A stretch of 34,681 bases of DNA, from positions 1-34,681 of the forward strand of contig JAAXWY010000026.1 in assembly GCA_013334745.1 (NCBI GenBank), written 5' to 3'. Shown here piece after piece: positions 7,623 through 15,245 of the stretch (positions within the stretch are counted from its first letter, which is position 1; the number at the start of each line of letters is the position of its first letter). This DNA is from Coriobacteriia bacterium. Lineage in GTDB: Bacteria > Actinomycetota > Coriobacteriia > Anaerosomatales > JAAXUF01. A program made the position numbers and the translations under genes. Below the pieces are notes generated by a model, which saw only the letters and a list, made by a program, of their open reading frames with translations, was not told the DNA's origin and did not search any database.

Positions 7623-8499
7623 CTACAGGTCGCGACGGGAGAATGTGCGTCCGGCGAGCCAGACCGCGCCGATGACGTAGGCCACCGCGTAGAACGTCAT
7701 CCACATGCTCGGGAGCTCAGGCGTTCCGATTCCCATCGCCCCGGCAGCGTCCAATCCGAGCAGTCCCTGCGGAACGAGCAGCGCCATCGCCTTGCGATGC
7801 ATCGCATCGACCGGCAGCAGAAGGCTCGTGACGATACCGATGTTCTGCATGGTCACGCTCTTGATGTAGCCGCCGATCTGCTCGATGTCTCCGCCGACCC
7901 ATGCAACTCCGTAGGCCGCCGTGCACAGGACGCCGTTAGCGAGGGTCGGCAGCCGCACGCTGCCAAGAATCGCGAGTGCCACCAGCAGCAACGGCTCCAA
8001 CGCGAAGAAGAGGAGCGCACCAGGCAGGTTGCGCAGTGGCGTCCCTACCTGCCACGCAGCCAGACCCGACAGGGACGCAACGAGCAGAATGTCGTACGCA
8101 GCGAGCATGGTGCCCAGACCCAGGAACTTACCGATGACGACCTCGGCGCGAGTGACCGGTCGCGAGAGAACGCCGTAGGCAACCCCCGTGTCCAACTCTC
8201 CCGACACGGTGCCAACCGAAGCGAACACAGCCGTGAGCCCGACGATGAAGCTCGCGGGCATCAGTCCGAAGTTGAGAAGCTGGGTTGCGACCGCTCGGCG
8301 AGCAAGCTCCTCGGCGGCCCCCGCCTGCGGCAGTATCTGCGACCCCGCGAAGTGCAGCCCAAGACCAAAGAGCAGGAGGAACGCTCCGCTCATGGCCAGC
8401 GCCGCAAGAAACACCTTTCGTCTGTACGCCTCTCGAAAGGTCAGCCCAGCGACTGCGAGGATCCTGCGGACACTGGCGCTCAGTCCCGTGTGGGTCGGC

Positions 8500-8507
<8 letters not shown>
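7623..8507 (-). CDS. ABC-2 type transporter permease
   Basis: A 294-residue polytopic membrane protein with about six hydrophobic helices. It begins with a cytoplasmic amphipathic N-terminus (SVRRILAVAGLTFREAYRRK), typical of ABC-2 permeases. GELDTGVAYGVLSRPVTRAEVVIGK is the usual conserved loop after the second helix; here GE and SRP are visible. The start ATG at 8507 lies inside the end of the ATPase gene (8-base overlap) with GAGGAGG upstream. Together with the ATPase and the anchored protein upstream it forms a probable export system. The substrate cannot be inferred. The gene is the last of the three. Confidence 0.87.
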
Positions 8508-9443
<936 letters not shown>

Positions 9444-9447
<4 letters not shown>

Positions 9448-10430
9448 CGGGTCAGGGACTCCGCCATGGACAGTATCCGCTGCTCTCCACCGAGCCCGCC
9501 GATGGCGCGCATGACGCCGTCGTCGTTCCACATCACGACCACGGGCGTCTCTTCGGGCGCGATCTGTTCACCCTCCATACCGGCAGCACCTGCCTGCGGA
9601 GAGATCACAACGCCGGGCTTCCCACCGACCGCTATCTCGCGCGTCGTTCCCTCGACGTTGGGGATCAGCAGGGTGTTCTGCCAGTCCTGGACGTTCGCGA
9701 GCTGGCTACGGATGCTCTCGGGCAGGAACGGCAGCCCAAGCAGTACATCGCGAAGTGCGAGAGGGTCGACGCCCGGCGGAACCGTCAGCTGCGGTCCGCG
9801 GGTCTGCGCGAGAATCAGGCCGAGATTGGGGTCACGGTAGAGCGCAGCGTCCGTCGCAGTGCCCTTGTCGGGATCCACCTGCCCGGACTCCACGGAGGTG
9901 ACGTCCTCGCCGTACGCCATGACGACTGTGGCCGGCATGTGCACCATGAACTCCTTGCCGTCCATGGACTTGGGGAACAGGTTCGTGGCGCCGTATGACT
10001 CAAGCAGCTCGTTGGCCTTGTCGACATGCAGCTTGAAGGTGACCGTCATCGCTGGCTGCAGAGCAATCGTGGGCGTGCCTTCGCCTGCGGCAAGCGACCT
10101 GAGGTCGAAATCGACGGCCGCCTGCGCGTCCTCCATCGTGGCCTCGACGGGCTCGCCTGTCCCGCCCTTCACGGTCACGTCGCCGAGGCTCTCGAGCGAC
10201 ACCGTCCCGTCGCCCTCGGACATGACCTTCGATATCTGCTCGAGATCGGCTTGGGTCACCGAAATCGTCTGCATGCGCTGGATCCGGAAGATGCCGAGGA
10301 ACTGCGACGCCACCGCACGAACCGGGGCGAATGCAAGCGAGCCGAGAAGGAGCGCGCCGATGGCGATGGCAACGATGCTCCCCACCCCGATGTGCCTGAC
10401 TGTCGACGTGCGAGTTGGCTCCTGTGTCAT
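9444..10430 (-). CDS. Membrane-anchored extracytoplasmic protein of the ABC operon
   Basis: A 328-residue protein. A short basic cytoplasmic tail is followed by one membrane helix (residues about 15-40). The rest appears extracytoplasmic: about 280 residues rich in Val, Gly and Asp, with two conserved-looking blocks, LGDVTVKGGTGEPVEATM and the central PATVVMAYGEDVTSV. No cysteine, lipobox or catalytic motif is present. The start at 10430 has GAGGGGA upstream; a GTG at 10448 overlaps that site and is less likely. The stop overlaps the ATPase start, so it probably works with the exporter, as anchored anti-sigma-like or DUF4367-like proteins do in some operons; this comparison is loose. I do not recognise the family with certainty. 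Confidence 0.75.
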
Positions 10431-10620
10431 GCGATCACGTCCCCTCACCCGAGAGGTCTCAGGCTGTTTCGGTAGGGTCGATTCAGACTCTACGCCTCCA
10501 CCAACGCCTCTGCAGCAACAACTGCGACGCCGAGGGTCTACCGAGAACTGCCCGTTACCTGTGCGTCAACGATGACCGGCGCGGGTAGACACTGTGCAGG
10601 ATTCATCCACGAGGGAAGGG
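10431..10620. other. Divergent intergenic region, left half
   Basis: This is the first part of a 307-base gap between the leftward ABC operon and the rightward membrane gene at 10738. It should contain the ABC operon promoter; a possible leftward -10 (TAGAGT, complement of bases near 10489-10494) is weak. I see no reading frame with a ribosome binding site and no strong hairpin. Confidence 0.4.
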
Positions 10621-10674
10621 CTAACACAATCCTAATCCGACCCCAACCGGGCTCAAATGCTCCTGGGGCACAAT
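10621..10674 (+). promoter_or_regulatory. Four-unit 11-bp direct repeat (PhoB/OmpR-like operator) with -10 candidate
   Basis: CTAAC (10621), CTAAT (10632), CCAAC (10643) and CAAAT (10654) recur at exactly 11 bases. CACAAT at 10669-10674 could be the -10 box, which places the last unit over the -35 region. This is the geometry of activator sites for PhoB/OmpR-family response regulators. The membrane gene starts 63 bases after the -10 candidate. The same arrangement occurs at 11221. Confidence 0.6.
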
Positions 10675-10737
10675 CATTTCAGAATGACGTTGACGACCTC
10701 GCCGGGAGGTCGCAGGGATGGGAAACGAGGGGTCATC

Positions 10738-11154
10738 ATGTCTGAGGAGACCAAGCAGGCTCGGCAGAATACCGAGAGGCTTTTCGCGCGAGTGTTCACG
10801 ATCATCGGAGGGCTGTTCTGGATCGGAACCGCCTTCGCCGGACCCTACGTCTATGGCGGTGCCTCGCTCGCCGGCGCATTCGGCGTTGCCGTCTACCCGC
10901 TGATTTTCACGGTGGGAGTTCTCGCCATCGGCTGGTTCTATGAGCGACTCATCTCGTTCGTGCTCGCCATTGCGGCCGTCGGAACAGTCGCCTGGGGAGT
11001 CATCATGGGCTGGGAGCCGAATGTCTGGGCGATCATGCTTCTCTTCTTTGTCGTGCCCACGGTGGTGGCTTCCGCGCTCTTCTTCCTCGCTGGCGGCAAG
11101 AGCAGCACCGGTGGCGGACAGGGCCACTCAAACACAGAGGCCCTCGGGGCCTGA
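10738..11154 (+). CDS. Four-TM membrane protein, paralogue of the gene at 14180
   Basis: A 138-residue protein. Hydrophobic helices lie near residues 18-38, 47-67, 70-90 and 96-117. The C-terminal tail is Gly/Ser-rich and hydrophilic. GAGGGG precedes the ATG at 10738. It aligns over its membrane part with the protein at 14180-14752: shared landmarks are AR-x-F-x-I-x-GG-x-FW near the first helix, the GWFYER / GWYFER motif between the second and third helices, and the ALFF / ALFW end of the last helix. The two paralogues flank the Rieske/cytochrome b operon on the same strand. It has no cofactor ligands, so a regulatory, assembly or accessory role is more likely than electron transfer; this is inference. 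Confidence 0.8.
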   Translation: MSEETKQARQNTERLFARVFTIIGGLFWIGTAFAGPYVYGGASLAGAFGVAVYPLIFTVGVLAIGWFYERLISFVLAIAAVGTVAWGVIMGWEPNVWAIMLLFFVVPTVVASALFFLAGGKSSTGGGQGHSNTEALGA

Positions 11155-11174
11155 TCGACCAGTTCGAACTCGTA

Positions 11175-11219
11175 GCGCAAAGAACGGAGCCGTCCCGAGA
11201 TCGGGGCGGCTCCTTGCGC
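11175..11219 (+). terminator. Strong hairpin after the 10738 gene
   Basis: GGAGCCGTCCC (11186-11196) pairs with GGGGCGGCTCC (11203-11213) with one mismatch. An outer GCGCAA (11175-11180) / TTGCGC (11214-11219) extends the stem past a bulge. There is no long T-run, but position and strength fit a terminator separating the membrane gene from the Rieske operon. Confidence 0.65.
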
Positions 11220-11220
11220 G

Positions 11221-11258
11221 CTAACACGACCCTAACATTCCGCACACGCGCACCAAAC
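11221..11258 (+). promoter_or_regulatory. Second four-unit 11-bp direct repeat, upstream of the Rieske operon
   Basis: CTAAC (11221), CTAAC (11232), CACAC (11243) and CAAAC (11254) recur at exactly 11 bases, immediately after the terminator of the previous gene. The first 16 bases differ from the site at 10621 in only three positions. The Rieske start follows 83 bases after the last unit. A clear -10 is not visible; the region TAGGGC near 11264 is the best placed. Confidence 0.6.
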
Positions 11259-11341
11259 ATGAGTAGGGCGTCCTCGATGTGACACTGAGTGGGTGTGTCG
11301 CTGTCCGCTTGGGGCGGACGGCCGGAAGCCGGGGAGGTGTT

Positions 11342-11860
11342 GTGCCCGAGGTCACCGACAGCCACTTAGAGGACCTGGAGTCCGTACCTCCGGGGCCATC
11401 GGCCACCCACCCGGAATCGACGCTCGACCGCCGCTCCTTCCTCGTCTGGGCGGCCGTCGCGTCACTCGGCGCCTCCGCGGTATTTGTCGGCGCCACCTTG
11501 GTGCAGGCGGTCGTGCCGCCAAGCCGCTCGATCGACGGCAAGACCAAGCCGGGGCGAGTCACTGTGGCGCGAACCGGCGGCCTATCGATCGGTGCACCGG
11601 TGCGAGCTGCCTACGGCGACGATGCCGTCTTCGTGGTCCGAACCGGGCCTGACTCCTTCTCGGTGTACAACGCCGCCTGCCCACACGTGGGATGCGGCCT
11701 GAAGTTCGACGAGTCGGCCAAGCGGTTCACGTGTCCGTGTCACGCCAGCACGTTCGACCTGGGCGGCCGCAGACTGAGCGGTCCGGCGCCCCGTGACATG
11801 ACGCACGCGCAGTTCGAGATCGTAGGCTCAGACATCATCGTGACGGCCGTGGAATCGTGA
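11342..11860 (+). CDS. Rieske [2Fe-2S] protein of a cytochrome b6-type complex
   Basis: A 172-residue protein. After an acidic 28-residue N-terminus comes a twin-arginine-like motif (DRRSFL, residues 29-34) and one membrane helix near 35-57, so it is probably Tat-inserted and stays anchored. The Rieske fold has ligands C113, H115, C131 and H134 in CPHVGC and CPCHAS; C118 and C133 would form the usual disulfide. It takes one electron from menaquinol at the Qo site and passes it to a c-type cytochrome. GTG at 11342 with GGAGG just upstream is chosen; the frame is open to 11279 without a better start. The next gene (b6-type subunit) follows ten bases after the stop. Confidence 0.92.
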   Translation: MPEVTDSHLEDLESVPPGPSATHPESTLDRRSFLVWAAVASLGASAVFVGATLVQAVVPPSRSIDGKTKPGRVTVARTGGLSIGAPVRAAYGDDAVFVVRTGPDSFSVYNAACPHVGCGLKFDESAKRFTCPCHASTFDLGGRRLSGPAPRDMTHAQFEIVGSDIIVTAVES

Positions 11861-11870
11861 GGCGCTCCGG

Positions 11871-12536
11871 ATGAGCGATCCCGCCAACAACCGAGGCCCG
11901 ATGGCGCCCGGACGCTTCGACCTGGCTAACCGGTTGCAGACGCGCGTCTGGTCTCGGCCGGTGCCGATGCATGCACGTAGATTCTGGTACTGCTTCGGAG
12001 GGCTGGCGTTCTTTGCCGCAGCGCTGCAGGCACTCTCGGGCATGTTTCTCACCATGTACTACCAGCCCACCGTTGAGCGGGCGTATGCCAGCGTCTTCTA
12101 CATCTCGAACTTCGTGAAGTACGGCTGGCTCATCCGCTCCATACACGTGTGGGGCGCCGAGGTGATGATCGCGTTCGTGATCGTGCACATGATCCGCGTC
12201 TACATCACCGCCTCCTACAAGCACCCGCGCGAGCTCAACTGGGTCGCGGGCGTTCTCTTGCTCGCGGTCACCCTCGCATTCGGAGTCACCGGCTTCCTGC
12301 TGCCATGGGATCAGAAAGCGTACTGGGGCTCGACCGTGACGATGTCGCTCATCCGAGAAGTACCACTGGTCGGAGCGTGGATCGCCCGCCTGGTTGTCGG
12401 GGGCGACACGATCGGTGCGGCGACGCTCACACGCTTCTACAGTGCGCACGTGATGTTGCTCCCGGCGACGCTCACCGGCCTGCTGCTTGCGCACTTCTGG
12501 ATGATCCGCAAACAGGGCATCTCGGGGCCGCTGTGA
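11871..12536 (+). CDS. Cytochrome b6-type subunit of a quinol:cytochrome c oxidoreductase
   Basis: A 221-residue, four-helix protein equivalent to PetB/QcrB. The haem b ligands are H92 and H106 in the second helix and H193 and H208 in the fourth; 14 residues separate the latter pair, the b6-type spacing, not the 13 of mitochondrial cytochrome b. C41 in FWYCFGG corresponds to the cysteine that covalently holds haem c_i in plant and cyanobacterial b6. As I recall spinach b6 numbering (C35, H86, H100, H187, H202), every interval is identical. The PWDQ and RKQGISGPL segments are also conserved. It is the core of the complex, using menaquinol. The next gene overlaps the stop by GTGA. Confidence 0.95.
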   Translation: MSDPANNRGPMAPGRFDLANRLQTRVWSRPVPMHARRFWYCFGGLAFFAAALQALSGMFLTMYYQPTVERAYASVFYISNFVKYGWLIRSIHVWGAEVMIAFVIVHMIRVYITASYKHPRELNWVAGVLLLAVTLAFGVTGFLLPWDQKAYWGSTVTMSLIREVPLVGAWIARLVVGGDTIGAATLTRFYSAHVMLLPATLTGLLLAHFWMIRKQGISGPL

Positions 12537-13033
12537 GCCTCGAGCGAATGACACCCTCACCCGAGCAGCGTGAACGCGGCGCCGATCAGCACGATGCTGA
12601 AGCGCGGTTCACGCCCGCAGAAGACGGTGTTCTCGAGTACGACCGAGAAGCGGAGTGGCGCGGGCAGCGGACGATCCCGTTCTTCCCGGATCATGCGATA
12701 TCCGAGGTGACGGCAGCGATCCTGGTGCTGTGCCTTCTCTCGGTACTGTGCATCTTGCTGCCGGCCACCTTGGGACTGCGAGCGAACCCGGTGCTCACTC
12801 CTGAGGGATCGAAGCCGGCCTGGTACTTCCTCTTCCTTCACCAGCTCCTGCGCGTGGTCCCCCCGACGATTGGGGCGCTGACTCCCGTCCTGCTGCTCGT
12901 GGCCGCCGGTGCGCTCCCCTTTCTCGACCGCAACCCCTCGCGGTCACCTCGCGCGCGCGTCTTCGCGCTCACCGTAGGCGCCGGCGTGCTGCTGGTCGTG
13001 GTCGTCCTCACCGTCGCGGGCTGGATGCGATGA
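12533..13033 (+). CDS. Subunit IV-type C-terminal cytochrome b protein with PAWY motif
   Basis: A 166-residue protein equivalent to PetD, giving the split b6/IV layout. It has a polar N-terminus (about 50 residues, longer than usual) and three hydrophobic helices. The Qo-site motif PEWY is PAWY here (GSKPAWYFLF), so the usual catalytic glutamate is alanine. GTG at 12533 overlaps the previous stop (GTGA) and is taken as the start; an in-frame ATG at 12548 is the alternative. The gene end overlaps the multihaem cytochrome start as ATGA. It completes the Qo site with the b6-type subunit. Confidence 0.9.
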   Translation: MSLERMTPSPEQRERGADQHDAEARFTPAEDGVLEYDREAEWRGQRTIPFFPDHAISEVTAAILVLCLLSVLCILLPATLGLRANPVLTPEGSKPAWYFLFLHQLLRVVPPTIGALTPVLLLVAAGALPFLDRNPSRSPRARVFALTVGAGVLLVVVVLTVAGWMR

Positions 13034-14070
13034 CGATGCCCAGAAGACCCCGACGCGAATTCGACGCAAACCGCTCGCTCGTCAAGTTGATCGCCGCGTC
13101 GGTGCTGCTCAACGTGCTCATCCTCGCCGGCTTCCTGACGAGTACGCCCGAACGCAGTCCCGTCTCGGCTTGGGCGACCGCCCTCTACACTGCCCGCTAC
13201 CGCATCGCTCCCCTCGAGCGGTATCCCGATGGCGCCGCACGGCTGGCGCGGCTGCACCTTGATGCGGCGAACGTCTCCAAACCTGAGTGCATCGCATGTC
13301 ACGGGAGTGAGCTCGATTCGCGCATCGTGTTGCACCGCATACACCTCACAAGCGAACTGCTCCCGGGGCTGGTGTGCCACGACTGCCATCACAGGATCGA
13401 TCTGAGCGCACGGGACAACGTCTCGGTGACCCGTTGGGTGGACGTCGGCTTCTGCAAGAAGTGCCACACGAAGTTCTCGGGGCTGTCTCCCGGATCCTCC
13501 ATGACGCCGACGGACTACGAGGTGGACTGCACCACCTGTCACACGGGCAAGCACGCGCTGCGCCACGAGCAACCCTACCTCTCGCAGATCATCGCCCCAT
13601 CGGAGTGCAAGGGATGCCACGGCGGACGCGTGCTTCCGTGGACCGACCTGCACGAAGAGCCTGAGTGGCTCAAGACTCATGGCAAAGAGGCGTTACGGGT
13701 AGGGACTGACAACTGCCTCCAATGCCACGACTTCGGGTTGAAGTTCTGCGATAGCTGCCATGCGATCAAGCCGCCCACCCACCTGCCTGCGGATCGGTGG
13801 AAGGTCGCGCACCAGGACGCTGCCCGTGCCGATACACGTGCGTGCGCCACCTGCCATCGCATCGACTTCTGCAAGAAGTGCCACGTGGTTCACGAGGCGG
13901 GCTGGAAGCGCTCACACCCTGCCGCAGTGCTCAAGCGGGGCACGACATCATGCGAACGCTGTCACAGCCTGTCGTTCTGCAGCTACTGCCACACCCGCGA
14001 GACCGACTCGGTCGAAACCACGGTCTCAGAAGGTGCCAGGACGCAGGAAACGACGTTCACGAAACCCTAA
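13030..14070 (+). CDS. Undecahaem (11 CxxCH) membrane-anchored cytochrome c
   Basis: A 346-residue protein with a basic N-terminus and an uncleaved-looking membrane helix near residues 17-37. Eleven CxxCH motifs follow, starting at residues 87, 116, 142, 167, 193, 229, 240, 272, 281, 308 and 317. The last six come as three close pairs (spacing 11, 9, 9). There is no CxxCK or widened motif. Many further His residues are available as distal ligands. ATG overlaps the subunit IV stop (ATGA), so it is translated with the cytochrome b complex and probably replaces cytochrome f or c1 as its acceptor on the outer membrane face. Passing electrons onward to an extracellular or periplasmic acceptor is inference. 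No haem lyase or ccm genes are in the window. Confidence 0.93.
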   Translation: MTMPRRPRREFDANRSLVKLIAASVLLNVLILAGFLTSTPERSPVSAWATALYTARYRIAPLERYPDGAARLARLHLDAANVSKPECIACHGSELDSRIVLHRIHLTSELLPGLVCHDCHHRIDLSARDNVSVTRWVDVGFCKKCHTKFSGLSPGSSMTPTDYEVDCTTCHTGKHALRHEQPYLSQIIAPSECKGCHGGRVLPWTDLHEEPEWLKTHGKEALRVGTDNCLQCHDFGLKFCDSCHAIKPPTHLPADRWKVAHQDAARADTRACATCHRIDFCKKCHVVHEAGWKRSHPAAVLKRGTTSCERCHSLSFCSYCHTRETDSVETTVSEGARTQETTFTKP

Positions 14071-14093
14071 CAGTACGGAAATCGGGCACGAAC
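14056..14093 (+). promoter_or_regulatory. Degenerate third 11-bp repeat upstream of the second paralogue
   Basis: TTCAC (14056), CTAAC (14067), GAAAT (14078) and CGAAC (14089) follow the same 11-base phase as the sites at 10621 and 11221, but only the second unit is a full match. It overlaps the end of the cytochrome gene. GATACT near 14114 could be the -10. The evidence is weak alone and gains weight only from the context. Confidence 0.35.
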
Positions 14094-14179
14094 CCGCCCC
14101 CGTGCGCTCGTGGCGATACTCCTAGTAGAAGGTTGTCGGCGCGGGCGGATCTCGTGCCAAGGTTTGGAAGGAGAGGACC

Positions 14180-14752
14180 ATGTCACTCATCATCGTGGCC
14201 GCGCTCATCATCACTGGAATCCTCGGTGCGGTCGCTGTTGCAGTGGCTGTGCCCGCCGTGTTCGGACTTATGGCATTCGACGCCTACACGTCGCGTGACG
14301 CCGACGCAGCCCGCATCGCCGACGCGGAGCAGCGCATCCAGGTGGAACGTGGATTCGCTCGTGCATTCGTGATCGCCGGCGGCTCGTTCTGGACCGTCGC
14401 GACATTCGCAGGCCTGTACACCTACGCCGAGTCGGGCGTGGGCTTCGCACTCATCAGCGCGTTCATCCCGCTTGTCGCCGCTCTTGCCACCATGATCGTC
14501 GGCTGGTACTTCGAGCGTGCCGTCTCGGTCCTGCTCGTGCTCGCCTCGTTCGCCCTCGTGGTCTACGGCGCGGTGGCAGCATTCGAGCTTGGCGTGTGGG
14601 CCATCGTCACGATCTTCCTCATCGGCCCGATGATGACCGCAGCCGCACTCTTCTGGATGGCCCGTCGCGACCAGGAGGCCCTGGAGCTGAGCCTCAACAT
14701 CGGTGGAGAGCTCGCAACCGTCACCGCTCCGACTCGGGGACCGCGCTTCTAG
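14180..14752 (+). CDS. Five-TM membrane protein, paralogue of the gene at 10738
   Basis: A 190-residue protein with an extra N-terminal helix (residues 4-32) followed by a charged, helical linker (residues 37-58, rich in Asp, Ala and Arg). The four-helix unit that follows is shared with the 10738 protein, including FW in its first helix, the GWYFER motif (108-113) and the ALFW end. The tail is hydrophilic. GGAAGGAGAGG precedes the ATG at 14180. It lies 109 bases after the multihaem cytochrome stop, with a degenerate 11-bp repeat upstream, and is followed by a terminator. No ligand residues for cofactors are conserved. The family is not recognised; a role tied to the respiratory complex is inferred from position and paralogy. 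Confidence 0.8.
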   Translation: MSLIIVAALIITGILGAVAVAVAVPAVFGLMAFDAYTSRDADAARIADAEQRIQVERGFARAFVIAGGSFWTVATFAGLYTYAESGVGFALISAFIPLVAALATMIVGWYFERAVSVLLVLASFALVVYGAVAAFELGVWAIVTIFLIGPMMTAAALFWMARRDQEALELSLNIGGELATVTAPTRGPRF

Positions 14753-14760
14753 GACATCCT

Positions 14761-14817
14761 CCACACACCGCAACAACGACGAGAGCCGGCAGATGCCGGC
14801 TCTCGTTTCGTGTGTGG
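14761..14817. terminator. Perfect hairpin between convergent genes
   Basis: GAGAGCCGGCA (14781-14791) pairs perfectly with TGCCGGCTCTC (14794-14804), followed by GTTTCG. An outer CCACACA / TGTGTGG pair frames it. It separates the respiratory island from the convergent DUF488 gene and could work both ways. Confidence 0.75.
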
Positions 14818-14853
14818 GGAATCCCGGCAGCCGGCGGCGCGCCCGGCCGGCCG

Positions 14854-15213
14854 TCAGTCGTCGCAGTTGGCCCCGAGGAACCGAGCGAGTGTCTCCGCCA
14901 TCGGCCACTTGTCATCAATCGTCGGGACCGAGAGTACCGTGACGCCGCCGAAGCGCGTGTGCATCGCGCACACCTTGTCGGTAGCTGCGTCATTCTTGCC
15001 GAGTTCGGCGAGGTACTTGTCGATGAACTGATCGATCTTGCGCGGGTTCTTCTTCATCCAGCCGCGCAGGCTCTCGGTGGGGCCGAGCGACTTGATCCAG
15101 TCGCAACCCGCGGCCTTGCCGCGGGGCGCGCCCTGAGGCCAGTGGTGGACCACTATGATGCGATACCCGTCGCTCTTGGCGATGGGGTCGAACACTGACT
15201 TGACCTGGATCAC
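14854..15213 (-). CDS. DUF488-family protein
   Basis: A 119-residue protein. IQVKSVFDP, GYRIIVVHHWPQG and DWIKSLGPTESLRGWM correspond to the DUF488 pattern (usual form: K-x-VYDP, DGYRVLVDRLWPRG, W-KDLAPS-LR-WF). The family is of unknown biochemical function. The family Arg in RLWPRG is replaced here (HHWPQG), so it may be a divergent member. The GTG at 15213 is taken as start because the homologous region begins there; AGAGGAG sits about ten bases upstream. It is the last gene of the leftward run starting with gatB, 32 bases after the CapA-like gene. Confidence 0.72.
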   Translation of the reverse strand: MIQVKSVFDPIAKSDGYRIIVVHHWPQGAPRGKAAGCDWIKSLGPTESLRGWMKKNPRKIDQFIDKYLAELGKNDAATDKVCAMHTRFGGVTVLSVPTIDDKWPMAETLARFLGANCDD

Positions 15214-15245
15214 TGTGCCATGACTCCTCTGGTTGCAGCGAGGCG

